Source of the DNA: DASUPK01 sp036265435
GTDB lineage: Bacteria; Actinomycetota; Thermoleophilia; Solirubrobacterales; 70-9
Assembly: GCA_036265435.1 (NCBI GenBank)
Contig: DATAPB010000179.1
Location: 1-6,228, forward strand
DNA length: 6,228 nucleotides
Direction: 5' to 3'
Made by a program: the position numbers and the translations under genes. Of this stretch, positions 1 through 5,493 are shown in pieces. Under the pieces are notes generated by a model that worked only from the letters and a program-made list of their open reading frames with translations, was not told the origin of the DNA and did no database searches. Every line of letters begins with the position of its first letter. Within the stretch, counting starts at the first letter, position 1.

Positions 1-741
1 GTGACCGACGAGCTCGTGCCCATGATCGCCGCCTCACACGCGCTGGGCCGCTTCGACTGGGTCACCTACCTCTCGACCTTCCTGATGGAGGAGGCGAAGC
101 ACGCCGAGTTCTTCATGCGCTGGCACGACGAGGTCGTGGGAGTGCTCGAGCCCGAGGAGGTCGCGCGCCACTTCCTCGTCCGCGGCGAGACCGTCGATCC
201 GAGCGGCCGGTTCGAGGTCCGCGACGTGCTCCACGAGGCCCTTCCCCGTTACGGGCGGGAGCTGCTGCAGGCCGCGATGGACGGCGATGAGGAGGAGATC
301 GAGGCGGGCTTCGTGCGCTTCTCGGCGGCGTACAACGCCTTCGTCGAGGGAGTGCTGACCATGCCCTCCTACGAGATCGTCATCGACACCACCGATCTCT
401 GGGGCGCCTTCCCCGGGCTCAAGGAGGGCTTCACGCTGATCCTGCGGGACGAGGGCAGGCACATCACCTTCGGCACCCAGGCCTGTGGGGCGCTGATCGA
501 GAAGAACCCCGCCTACGAGGCGCTCGTGCACGAGGTCTTCGACGAGTACCGCGGCAACCTGGTCGGCCTCGTCGAGTACCAGAAGGCCGTCCCCGGCCTC
601 GACCTCGACAAGTACCAGCACCAGAAGGTCCGGCATTACCGCAACCGCTGCCGCGAGATGGGGATCACCCCCGACGACGAGCTGATCGAGCAGATCCTCG
701 ACCCGGAGATCGACTTCGTGGTCGGCGTACAGGCCGGCTAG
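1..741 (+). CDS. R2-like ligand-binding oxidase (R2lox), 5' end cut off by the window
   Basis: This is a ferritin-like four-helix di-metal protein related to the ribonucleotide reductase small subunit. The family uses a Mn/Fe site, oxidises a bound fatty-acid-like ligand and has no settled physiological role. Metal-ligand motifs are E31-x2-H34 in EEAKH, E116 in YNAFVEG and E151-x2-H154 in DEGRH. Compared from memory with Mycobacterium tuberculosis Rv0233, the spacing is exact: E31/H34 match E101/H104, and Y111 matches Y162, the tyrosine of the Val-Tyr ether cross-link. By the same offset the GTG at position 1 matches V71, the cross-link valine, so it is probably an internal valine codon and not a start. 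The first metal ligand (E68 equivalent) and about 70 residues would then lie upstream. The gene ends at TAG 739-741, converging on the ferredoxin gene with a 24-base gap. Family is confident; substrate is unknown. Confidence 0.9.
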   Translation: MTDELVPMIAASHALGRFDWVTYLSTFLMEEAKHAEFFMRWHDEVVGVLEPEEVARHFLVRGETVDPSGRFEVRDVLHEALPRYGRELLQAAMDGDEEEIEAGFVRFSAAYNAFVEGVLTMPSYEIVIDTTDLWGAFPGLKEGFTLILRDEGRHITFGTQACGALIEKNPAYEALVHEVFDEYRGNLVGLVEYQKAVPGLDLDKYQHQKVRHYRNRCREMGITPDDELIEQILDPEIDFVVGVQAG

Positions 742-765
742 GTCCTCCGCCGATATCCGCGCCCG

Positions 766-1029
766 CTACTTCTGCGTGTAGTACTGCGCGTTGATCTCGG
801 TGAACTTCTCCTGGCCGGGTGGGACCTGGTCCTCCGGGAAGATGGCGTCCACCGGGCAGACCTCGACGCAGGCGTCGCAGTCGATGCACTCGGCCGGATC
901 GATGTAGAGCTGCCGGTGATCGCCGAAGTCCGGTTCCTCTTCGGTGGGGTGGATGCAGTCGACCGGGCAGACCTCGACGCAGGTGAGGTCCTTGACGTCG
1001 ATGCAGGGCTCAGTGATGACGTAGGTCAT
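766..1029 (-). CDS. fdxA: Seven-iron (3Fe-4S/4Fe-4S) ferredoxin, FdxA-like
   Basis: A small cytoplasmic electron carrier of 87 residues. Eight cysteines follow the Azotobacter FdI pattern: C9 and C17, seven residues apart, with C58 would hold the 3Fe-4S cluster, while C21, C48, C51 and C54 would hold the 4Fe-4S cluster. C25 matches the non-ligand cysteine of FdI. The start MTYVITEPCIDVKD is typical of actinobacterial and proteobacterial FdxA. The stretch between the two cluster motifs (about residues 26-47, acidic, with EEEPDF) is roughly eight residues longer than in FdI. The ATG at 1027-1029 has no Shine-Dalgarno. A TAAACT hexamer (1040-1045, minus strand) ends 10 bases before it, so a near-leaderless transcript is possible, but I see no good -35. 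The gene also lies 42 bases downstream of the aminotransferase on the same strand and could be cotranscribed. Its redox partner is not identifiable; the convergent oxidase is only a suggestion. Confidence 0.94.
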   Translation of the reverse strand: MTYVITEPCIDVKDLTCVEVCPVDCIHPTEEEPDFGDHRQLYIDPAECIDCDACVEVCPVDAIFPEDQVPPGQEKFTEINAQYYTQK

Positions 1030-1071
1030 CAGTACGCGAAGTTTAGGCGTGACGCGGGCCGGGCGGGTCAG

Positions 1072-2211
1072 CTAGACGGCGACCGCCAAGGCCTGACGGT
1101 CGACCGCGGCGGCGAGCGACTCGAAGACCCGGTCCGCGGTCTCGGTGCGGGCATTGGGCCCCATCAGCCCCACCCGCCAGATCGCGGGAGCGTCCGGCCC
1201 GAGGCCACCGCCCACCTCGATGCCCTCTGCGAGGAGCTGCCGCTGCACGGCCTTTCCATCAACTCCGTCGGGAACGCGGACCGCGGTCAGGGGGGCGAGC
1301 TGGTGCGCCGGTTCCGCCAGAAGCTCGAAGCCCGCGCAGGAGGCCAGCTGCTGGAAGTAGGTCCCAGCCTCGGTGTGCCTGGCCCAGCGTCGCTCGAGAC
1401 CCTCCTCGAGGGTCAGCCGGAGCGCCTCGTGCAGCGCGTAGATGTGGAGGATGGGCGCGGTGTGGTGGTAGGTCGCGGGGCGCTCCACCCAGTACTCCTG
1501 CAGGAGCAGCAGGTCCATCGAGAACGGGACCGGCGCTCGCCTGGCGCGGATGCGCTCCAGCGCTCGATCCGAGACCGCCACCGGGGACATCCCCGGAGGC
1601 GCGGACAGGCACTTCTGTGTGCAGGAATAGGCGTAGTCGATCCCCCAGCCGTCGAAGTCCAGCTCGACCCCGCCCAGGGTGGTCACGCAATCCGCCATCA
1701 GCAGGGTCTCGCGCCCGCGCAGCGCCGCGCCGAGTGCCTCCAGCGGATGCTCGCAGCCGGTTGAGGTCTCGCCGTGGACGACCACCAGCAGGCGGGTCTC
1801 GGGATGATCGTCAAGCGCCGCGAGCAGGCGCCTGTTCGGGACGTGCTCGCCCCATTCCGCGCTGACCTCGACCACCTCGGCACCGCAGCGCCGGGCGATC
1901 TCGGCGATCCGCACGCCGAAATAGCCGCTGGATCCGACGATCACCCGCTCCCCGGGCTCGACCAGGTTGGCCAGGCCGGCCTCCATGCCCGATGTCCCGG
2001 TCGCCTGCAACGGCAGGACCAGCCCGCCCCCGGCCCGGTAGACGCGGCGGAGCATGTCGACGACGTCGAGCAGGATCTCGTGCAGCTCCGGGTCCAGGTG
2101 CCCGAGCATCGGCTTCTGCATCGCCTCGAGGGCGGCGGGGTCGACGTTGCTCGGCCCTGGGCCGCAGAGCAGCCTCTCAGAGGGCGAGATCGGGGGAAGC
2201 TCGTGCCTCAC
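1072..2211 (-). CDS. Class V aminotransferase, alanine/serine-glyoxylate type
   Basis: A PLP-dependent fold-type I transaminase of 379 residues from the chosen GTG at 2211. The family moves an amino group from alanine or serine to glyoxylate, giving glycine plus pyruvate or hydroxypyruvate. Seen motifs, numbered from this start: GPGPSNV near residue 18; GTSGMEA near 72, which binds the PLP phosphate; HGETSTG near 146; DCVTTLGG with D174 for the PLP ring nitrogen; SCTQKCLSAPPG with Schiff-base lysine K200; YHHTAP near 248; WRVGLMGPNA with R346, which binds the substrate carboxylate. These align well with human AGXT motifs. The frame stays open upstream to a TTG at 2265, but that would add 18 unusual Cys-rich residues and overlap the operator, so GTG 2211 is preferred; it has no Shine-Dalgarno. 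The neighbouring malyl-CoA lyase, a glyoxylate enzyme, supports glyoxylate as the acceptor. Serine versus alanine (or ureidoglycine) as donor cannot be decided. Confidence 0.9.
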   Translation of the reverse strand: MRHELPPISPSERLLCGPGPSNVDPAALEAMQKPMLGHLDPELHEILLDVVDMLRRVYRAGGGLVLPLQATGTSGMEAGLANLVEPGERVIVGSSGYFGVRIAEIARRCGAEVVEVSAEWGEHVPNRRLLAALDDHPETRLLVVVHGETSTGCEHPLEALGAALRGRETLLMADCVTTLGGVELDFDGWGIDYAYSCTQKCLSAPPGMSPVAVSDRALERIRARRAPVPFSMDLLLLQEYWVERPATYHHTAPILHIYALHEALRLTLEEGLERRWARHTEAGTYFQQLASCAGFELLAEPAHQLAPLTAVRVPDGVDGKAVQRQLLAEGIEVGGGLGPDAPAIWRVGLMGPNARTETADRVFESLAAAVDRQALAVAV

Positions 2212-2261
2212 GCAGGGCAGGGTCTCACGGCGGGTGCACGAGCACAAGCTAAGAAAACACA

Positions 2262-2284
2262 CCAATCAATAGGTAATGCCCTAT
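2262..2284. promoter_or_regulatory. Candidate LysR operator between aminotransferase and lysR
   Basis: CCAATCAATAGGTAAT (2262-2277) lies in an AT-rich patch within GC-rich DNA and closely matches the site at 5389-5406. Allowing two single-base gaps, CCAAT, CA, TAGGT and AAT are shared in order. A second small dyad, ATAGG (2269-2273) and CCTAT (2280-2284) with a six-base spacer, overlaps it. The position between divergent genes next to lysR fits autoregulation plus control of the aminotransferase. Binding is inferred. Confidence 0.6.
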
Positions 2285-2287
2285 ATG
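2282..2287 (+). promoter_or_regulatory. Possible -10 element (TATATG) for lysR
   Basis: TATATG lies 11 bases before the GTG at 2299, just downstream of the candidate operator. If used, transcription would begin within a few bases of the start codon, giving a leaderless or nearly leaderless mRNA, which agrees with the missing Shine-Dalgarno. No convincing -35 hexamer is visible. The same heptamer CTATATG occurs on the opposite strand upstream of the lyase gene. Confidence 0.35.
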
Positions 2288-2298
2288 TTGCGCTGCGC

Positions 2299-3243
2299 GT
2301 GGCCGTCACCGTCACCCAGCTCTCGGCGTTCCTTGCCGTGGTTCGCCACGGGTCGGTGACGGGCGCCGCCGAGGAGCTCGTCGTGACCCAGCCCTCGGTC
2401 TCCGCCGCGGTGGCGGCCCTGCAGCGCGAGCTCGGAGTGGACCTCACCGAGCGCGTCGGCCGGAGCATCAGGCCGACCGCCGCCGGCGAGGCCTACGCCC
2501 GCTACGCCGCCGACGTCCTGGCCCTGCTCAAGGAGGGCTCTGAGGTGGTGGGAGAGGTCGCCAAGGGCGAGACGGCCCCGTTGCGGGTGACCGCCGTGAC
2601 CACCGCGGGCGAGTACCTGCTGCCGCCCCTCCTGCATGCCTTCCAGGAGCGCGAGCCCACGATCGAGGTGACCGTTCACGTCGGGAACCGCGAGGAGGTC
2701 TTCGGGCGCCTCGAGGCGCACGAGGCTGACGTCGCGATCTCGGGGCAGGCCCCCTCCGGGCGCGGCTTCCAGGGCGAGGTCTTCCTCGACAACGAGTTCG
2801 TGTTGATCACCTCTCCCGAGGACCCACTGGGAAAACGGGCCTGGGTCGCGGTGGACGAGCTCGCGGGCAGGCCCTGGTTGATGCGAGAGCAGGGATCCGG
2901 CACGCGCCGGCTCTGTGAGACCTACCTCAACTCCAACCAGATCGAACCGCCGATCCTCACCCTGGGGTCGAACGGTGCAATCAAGAGCGCCGCGCAGATC
3001 GGCCTCGGCATCGCATTGCAGTCCCGCGAGTCCGTCGCCCTGGAGCTCGAGGTCGGCCGGCTGAAGACGATTCGCCCGCGCGGAGGCCTGCCGAAGCGCT
3101 CCTGGTACGTGGTCCGATCCACGGTCGGCCCCGGCTCCGAGGCGGCCAGGGGCTTCACCGAGTTCGTCCGCTCACCCGCCGCGGCCGAGGCACTCGCCCG
3201 CTCGCACGGCGACGAGGTGAAGCGCACCCGCCGGCGACGCTAA
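2299..3243 (+). CDS. LysR-family transcriptional regulator, CbbR-like
   Basis: A DNA-binding regulator of 314 residues, the usual LysR length. The N-terminal winged helix-turn-helix runs from about residue 6 to 65 (LSAFLAVVRHGSVTGAAEEL, then TQPSVSAAVAALQRELG), followed by RPTAAGEAY and a linker helix. The two-lobed effector domain begins near residue 92. Several stretches recall CbbR, the regulator of Calvin-cycle genes: VGNREEV at 128, ISGQAP near 150, MREQGSGTR at 195 and LGSNGAIKSAAQIGLG from 222. The frame is open far upstream to 1774, but that part is antisense to the aminotransferase. GTG 2299 gives the standard MAVTVTQLSAFL beginning; there is no Shine-Dalgarno. It is divergent from the aminotransferase and ends 11 bases from the convergent kinase gene. 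Known CbbR proteins respond to metabolites such as RuBP, PEP or NADPH; the ligand here is unknown. Confidence 0.93.
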   Translation: MAVTVTQLSAFLAVVRHGSVTGAAEELVVTQPSVSAAVAALQRELGVDLTERVGRSIRPTAAGEAYARYAADVLALLKEGSEVVGEVAKGETAPLRVTAVTTAGEYLLPPLLHAFQEREPTIEVTVHVGNREEVFGRLEAHEADVAISGQAPSGRGFQGEVFLDNEFVLITSPEDPLGKRAWVAVDELAGRPWLMREQGSGTRRLCETYLNSNQIEPPILTLGSNGAIKSAAQIGLGIALQSRESVALELEVGRLKTIRPRGGLPKRSWYVVRSTVGPGSEAARGFTEFVRSPAAAEALARSHGDEVKRTRRRR

Positions 3244-3254
3244 GAACACCCAGG

Positions 3255-4214
3255 CTAGGCGTGAAGCGCGGAGTCGGCGCCGGTCACGTTCGGCGGATGC
3301 CCACGGTGCGGATCGACGCCGGCCCCGATCTCGGCCCGAGTCGAGACCAGGTGATAGAGCAGCAGGGTCTGAACGAGCGCCAGCGACTGGGAGCGGTGCA
3401 GCTCCGTGCCGATCGTGAACTCCCCGAGCCGCTGGGCCCGGAGGTGGCTCGCGTACTGCATCCGGCTCCAGACCGCGTCCTCGAGCCGGGCGGCGAGGTC
3501 CGGGTCGGTCTCGCCGGGGATCCGGAGCAGGGACTCGTGCTCACGGCGGGCCAGCGTCGGGCCGTCCCCGTCGGGCAGCAGGAAGGGCGAGAGGTCGGGA
3601 TGCGTGAGCGTGTCGCGCAGGATCAGGTCGGCATCGAGCAGCTCGGGGTTGCTGCTGGTGGTGGGCGCGAACGAGACGATGATGTCCGCGGGGCGCCGCT
3701 GGGGTCGCACGTAGCGCTCGACGTCCTCCTCCCGGCGATCCAACTCGGCGATGACCTCGTGGGTCGTGTAGCCCCTGCGGGTGCAGTCGCGGGTCAGCTT
3801 CCATGTCCGGCGCAGGTCCTCGGGCGGCGCCAGGAAGACCCGGATGTCATGGGCGGCGCAGAGCTCCTCCGAGCTGAAGTTGAGCAGTCCCTCGACCACC
3901 ACGAAGCGGTGCGGGCGCACGTACTCCGGCGGCCCGAGCTTCCCGCTGCGGTGGTCGTAGGTGGGCTTCAGGACCGGCTCCCGGTCGCGGATGTGCGCCA
4001 GGTGCTGCCCGAGAATGTCGAGGTGGTTGGCCGCCGGGTTCAGCGGCGTGATGCCGAGCTCGTTTCGCTGCTCGCGCCCGTAGCGGTGGTAGTCGTCGCC
4101 GCTGATGTACGAGACGTGTTCGCGCCCACCGAGGACCCTGACGACGCCGCGGGTGAGGGTGGTCTTCCCGGCGGCGGAGTCCCCGACGACCCCGAGGACG
4201 ACCGGACGAGTCAT
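3255..4214 (-). CDS. prk: Phosphoribulokinase-like P-loop kinase (class II type)
   Basis: A 319-residue kinase of the phosphoribulokinase/uridine kinase family; true phosphoribulokinase makes RuBP from ribulose 5-phosphate and ATP. Visible motifs: Walker A GDSAAGKTT (11-19); catalytic/sugar-phosphate segment DDYHRYGREQR (40-50); TPLNPAANHLDIL (56-68), very like cyanobacterial PRK; KPTYDHRSGKLGPPE (83-97); VVVEG with E108 in the Walker B position; then WKLTRDCTRRGYT and RYVRPQRRPAD, both matching class II PRK. The redox-control cysteines of plant and cyanobacterial PRK are absent: A15 replaces the P-loop cysteine, and no cysteine precedes DDYH. The ATG at 4214 puts the P-loop at the usual place; a longer frame to 4310 would overlap the lyase gene. 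No Shine-Dalgarno is seen. It starts 46 bases after the lyase stop and is probably cotranscribed. A glycerate or other sugar-acid kinase role is possible, but motif retention favours a ribulose 5-phosphate-type substrate. Confidence 0.87.
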   Translation of the reverse strand: MTRPVVLGVVGDSAAGKTTLTRGVVRVLGGREHVSYISGDDYHRYGREQRNELGITPLNPAANHLDILGQHLAHIRDREPVLKPTYDHRSGKLGPPEYVRPHRFVVVEGLLNFSSEELCAAHDIRVFLAPPEDLRRTWKLTRDCTRRGYTTHEVIAELDRREEDVERYVRPQRRPADIIVSFAPTTSSNPELLDADLILRDTLTHPDLSPFLLPDGDGPTLARREHESLLRIPGETDPDLAARLEDAVWSRMQYASHLRAQRLGEFTIGTELHRSQSLALVQTLLLYHLVSTRAEIGAGVDPHRGHPPNVTGADSALHA

Positions 4215-4260
4215 CCGCGGAAGGATGCCAGATGCGCTGCCGGCCGCTGAGCGGCTGCCT

Positions 4261-5280
4261 TCAGCCCGCTGCGGCGTGCTCAGCCACGCCGACGGCCGGC
4301 CGAGAGCCATTCTCGCGCTCCTCGATCAGCTCGATCTTGGCGAGCAGGTGCTCCGCCATCCGCAGCGAGGCCGCGTCGATCAGCCGGCCGTCGAGGGAGA
4401 CCGCGCCCTTGCCCGCGAGGGCGGCCTCCTCCATCGCCGCCATGATCCGGCGGGTCCGGGAGACGAGGCGCTGGTTGGGGGAGAAGACCTCGTTGGCGAG
4501 CTCGATCTGGCTCGGGTGGATGCACCATTTGCCCTCGAAGCCGAGGATCGAGGCACGCCGCGCCGCCACCGTGTAGCCGTCCGCGTCGCCGAAGTCCCCG
4601 AACGGGCCGTCGATCGGCCGCAGCCCGTGGGCGCGGCAGGTGACCGCGATCCGGGCCAGGGGGTAGTGCCATTGGTCGCCCCAGTGGAGCTCCCGGTCCA
4701 CCTCGGCATCGCCGTTCGGGTCCGTGAGCACGGCGTAGCCGGCATCCGAGCCGCCGATCGAGGCGGTGTGGCTCTGGAGCGACGCCGCATAGTCCGCGAC
4801 GCCGAAGATCAGCGCCTCCAGCCGCTCGGGGCAGCTCGCGGCGATCTCATCGAGGTTCACCATTCCGGCCGCGGTCTCGATCAGCGCCGTGATTCCGATC
4901 GGCTTCTCGATCCCGACGGCCTCCTCGATCTGGTCGAGCAGAGTCGCGACGAGGTGGATGTCCCCCGCCGATGCGACCTTCGGGACCAAGACCGTGTCGA
5001 GGAACCGCCCGCTCTGCTCGACGACGTCGACCACGTCGCGGTAGCAGTAATGCGTGTCGAGCCCGTTGATGCGGACACTCACGCAGCAACCGCCCCAGTC
5101 GAGCTCACGGAGCGCGGCGATCACGTTCTCCCGGGCGCCGGGCTTGTCGTCCGGGGCCACGGCGTCCTCAAGATCGAGCATGACCACGTCGGCGCCCAGT
5201 CCAGGCGCCTTCTCCAGCATCCGCATGTTGGTTCCGGGGACGCAGAGCTCGCTGCGATGCAACCGCACTGGGATCGTCAT
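4261..5280 (-). CDS. mcl1: L-malyl-CoA / beta-methylmalyl-CoA lyase (HpcH/CitE superfamily)
   Basis: A 339-residue TIM-barrel lyase. The family reversibly cleaves L-malyl-CoA to acetyl-CoA and glyoxylate, and often beta-methylmalyl-CoA to propionyl-CoA and glyoxylate, with Mg or Mn. Motifs match Rhodobacter and Chloroflexus Mcl almost throughout: RSELCVPGTN (9-18), MLDLEDAVAPDDK (34-46), VRINGLDTHY with R70 for substrate, ALIETAAGM with metal ligand E135, FGVADYAAS with metal ligand D163, WGDQWHYPLAR (200-210), LRPIDGPFGDF (220-230), EGKWCIHPSQI (249-259) and SLDGRLIDAAS (295-305). These signatures separate it from the CitE citrate lyase beta subunit. The length is within the Mcl range. The ATG at 5278-5280 has a good purine-rich site four bases upstream. 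The gene leads a probable two-gene transcript with the kinase and is divergent from the glutamine synthetase-like gene. Known contexts are the serine cycle, ethylmalonyl-CoA pathway and 3-hydroxypropionate bicycle; which applies is not decided here. Confidence 0.94.
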   Translation of the reverse strand: MTIPVRLHRSELCVPGTNMRMLEKAPGLGADVVMLDLEDAVAPDDKPGARENVIAALRELDWGGCCVSVRINGLDTHYCYRDVVDVVEQSGRFLDTVLVPKVASAGDIHLVATLLDQIEEAVGIEKPIGITALIETAAGMVNLDEIAASCPERLEALIFGVADYAASLQSHTASIGGSDAGYAVLTDPNGDAEVDRELHWGDQWHYPLARIAVTCRAHGLRPIDGPFGDFGDADGYTVAARRASILGFEGKWCIHPSQIELANEVFSPNQRLVSRTRRIMAAMEEAALAGKGAVSLDGRLIDAASLRMAEHLLAKIELIEERENGSRPAVGVAEHAAAG

Positions 5281-5284
5281 CTCT

Positions 5285-5291
5285 CTCCCTC
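5285..5291 (-). promoter_or_regulatory. Ribosome binding site of the lyase gene
   Basis: GAGGGAG on the minus strand lies four bases before the ATG at 5280. It supports that start; the nearby upstream ATG codons (around 5307 and 5313) are out of frame. It stands out because the aminotransferase, lysR, kinase and ferredoxin genes lack such a site. Confidence 0.7.
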
Positions 5292-5361
5292 GTTCGGCGG
5301 GCCCATGGTCATCGCAGTCAAGCGGCTCCGGCCCGCCCGATCAAGCAAAGTGCCGAGCAGA

Positions 5362-5367
5362 CATATA
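5362..5367 (-). promoter_or_regulatory. Possible -10 element (TATATG) for the lyase-kinase transcript
   Basis: On the minus strand the order is operator dyad (5406-5392), then about 24 bases, then TATATG, then roughly 80 bases of leader to the ATG. A TTGGCC lies 19 bases upstream of the hexamer and is only a poor -35. The heptamer CTATATG is shared with the lysR promoter region. A LysR activator bound just upstream would suit a weak -35. Confidence 0.35.
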
Positions 5368-5388
5368 GAGCACACCCTTTGAGTCAGG

Positions 5389-5406
5389 CCAATTCATTAG
5401 GTGAAT
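5389..5406. promoter_or_regulatory. Candidate LysR operator with perfect T-N11-A dyad
   Basis: ATTCA (5392-5396) and TGAAT (5402-5406) are a perfect inverted repeat with a five-base centre TTAGG; inside it T5393 and A5405 give the T-N11-A spacing of LysR recognition sites. With two bases CC and an A in front, the site CCAATTCATTAGGTGAAT strongly resembles CCAATCAATAGGTAAT at 2262-2277, and both sit in the same orientation relative to the minus-strand enzyme genes. It probably serves the window's LysR protein; this is inference. Confidence 0.65.
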
Positions 5407-5482
5407 CTCACGGCTGCGCGGGCGAATGTACCTTTTTGTTCAATCGTCGGATAGAGTGAGCGCGACAGGACGTCCGCGCCCG

Positions 5483-5488
5483 AAGGAG
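5483..5488 (+). promoter_or_regulatory. Ribosome binding site of the glutamine synthetase-like gene
   Basis: AAGGAG lies five bases before the ATG at 5494, a strong Shine-Dalgarno that fixes this start although it leaves about 50 residues before the first conserved domain. Confidence 0.8.
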
Positions 5489-5493
5489 CCCCA

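Larger units (their letters stand above)
5281..5493. promoter_or_regulatory. Divergent regulatory region between lyase and glutamine synthetase-like genes
   Basis: A 213-base stretch without a gene, and the longest intergenic region here. It contains AT-rich patches at about 5340-5408 and 5424-5457 in otherwise GC-rich DNA. It holds the lyase ribosome site, a TATATG hexamer for the minus strand, the T-N11-A dyad, a T-run at 5433-5437 and the AAGGAG of the plus-strand gene. It should carry promoters for both directions. I could not identify a convincing -35/-10 pair for the plus-strand gene; TAGAGT at 5452-5457 is a weak -10 candidate. Short frames crossing it have no recognisable protein content. 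Confidence 0.7.

Noticed and set aside
34..636. 200-residue minus-strand frame opposite the R2lox gene
   Set aside because: Low-complexity Leu/Val/Glu-rich translation typical of the complement of GC-rich coding DNA; the plus strand has clear metal-ligand motifs.
1040..1054. TTTAGGCGTGA-like sequence upstream of the ferredoxin as a third operator copy
   Set aside because: Only the TTAGG core resembles the other two sites; no CCAAT part and no dyad.
1774..2298. Plus-strand open frame that would extend the LysR protein by 175 residues
   Set aside because: It runs antisense through the aminotransferase gene and the intergenic region, shows no domain, and the LysR helix-turn-helix begins right after GTG 2299.
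3244..3254. Possible bidirectional terminator between the convergent lysR and kinase genes
   Set aside because: Only 11 bases separate the stops and they contain no inverted repeat or T-run.
3261..4250. 329-residue plus-strand frame across the kinase gene
   Set aside because: Shadow of a strongly recognisable kinase; no motif, and composition is Arg/Gly/Val/Asp-rich.
4243..4255. Small hairpin GCCGC-TGA-GCGGC between the lyase and kinase genes, considered as a terminator
   Set aside because: Five-base stem without a following T-run on the minus strand; 46-base gap and same strand favour cotranscription.
4105..5382. 425-residue plus-strand frame across the lyase gene
   Set aside because: Antisense to a lyase with continuous family motifs on the minus strand; no recognisable domain of its own.
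5384..5410. CbbR-style TNA-N7/8-TNA pattern (TCA-N7-TCA, TTA-N8-TCA) around the operator
   Set aside because: TNA triplets are too common to be evidence by themselves; the dyad and the cross-locus match are the better support.
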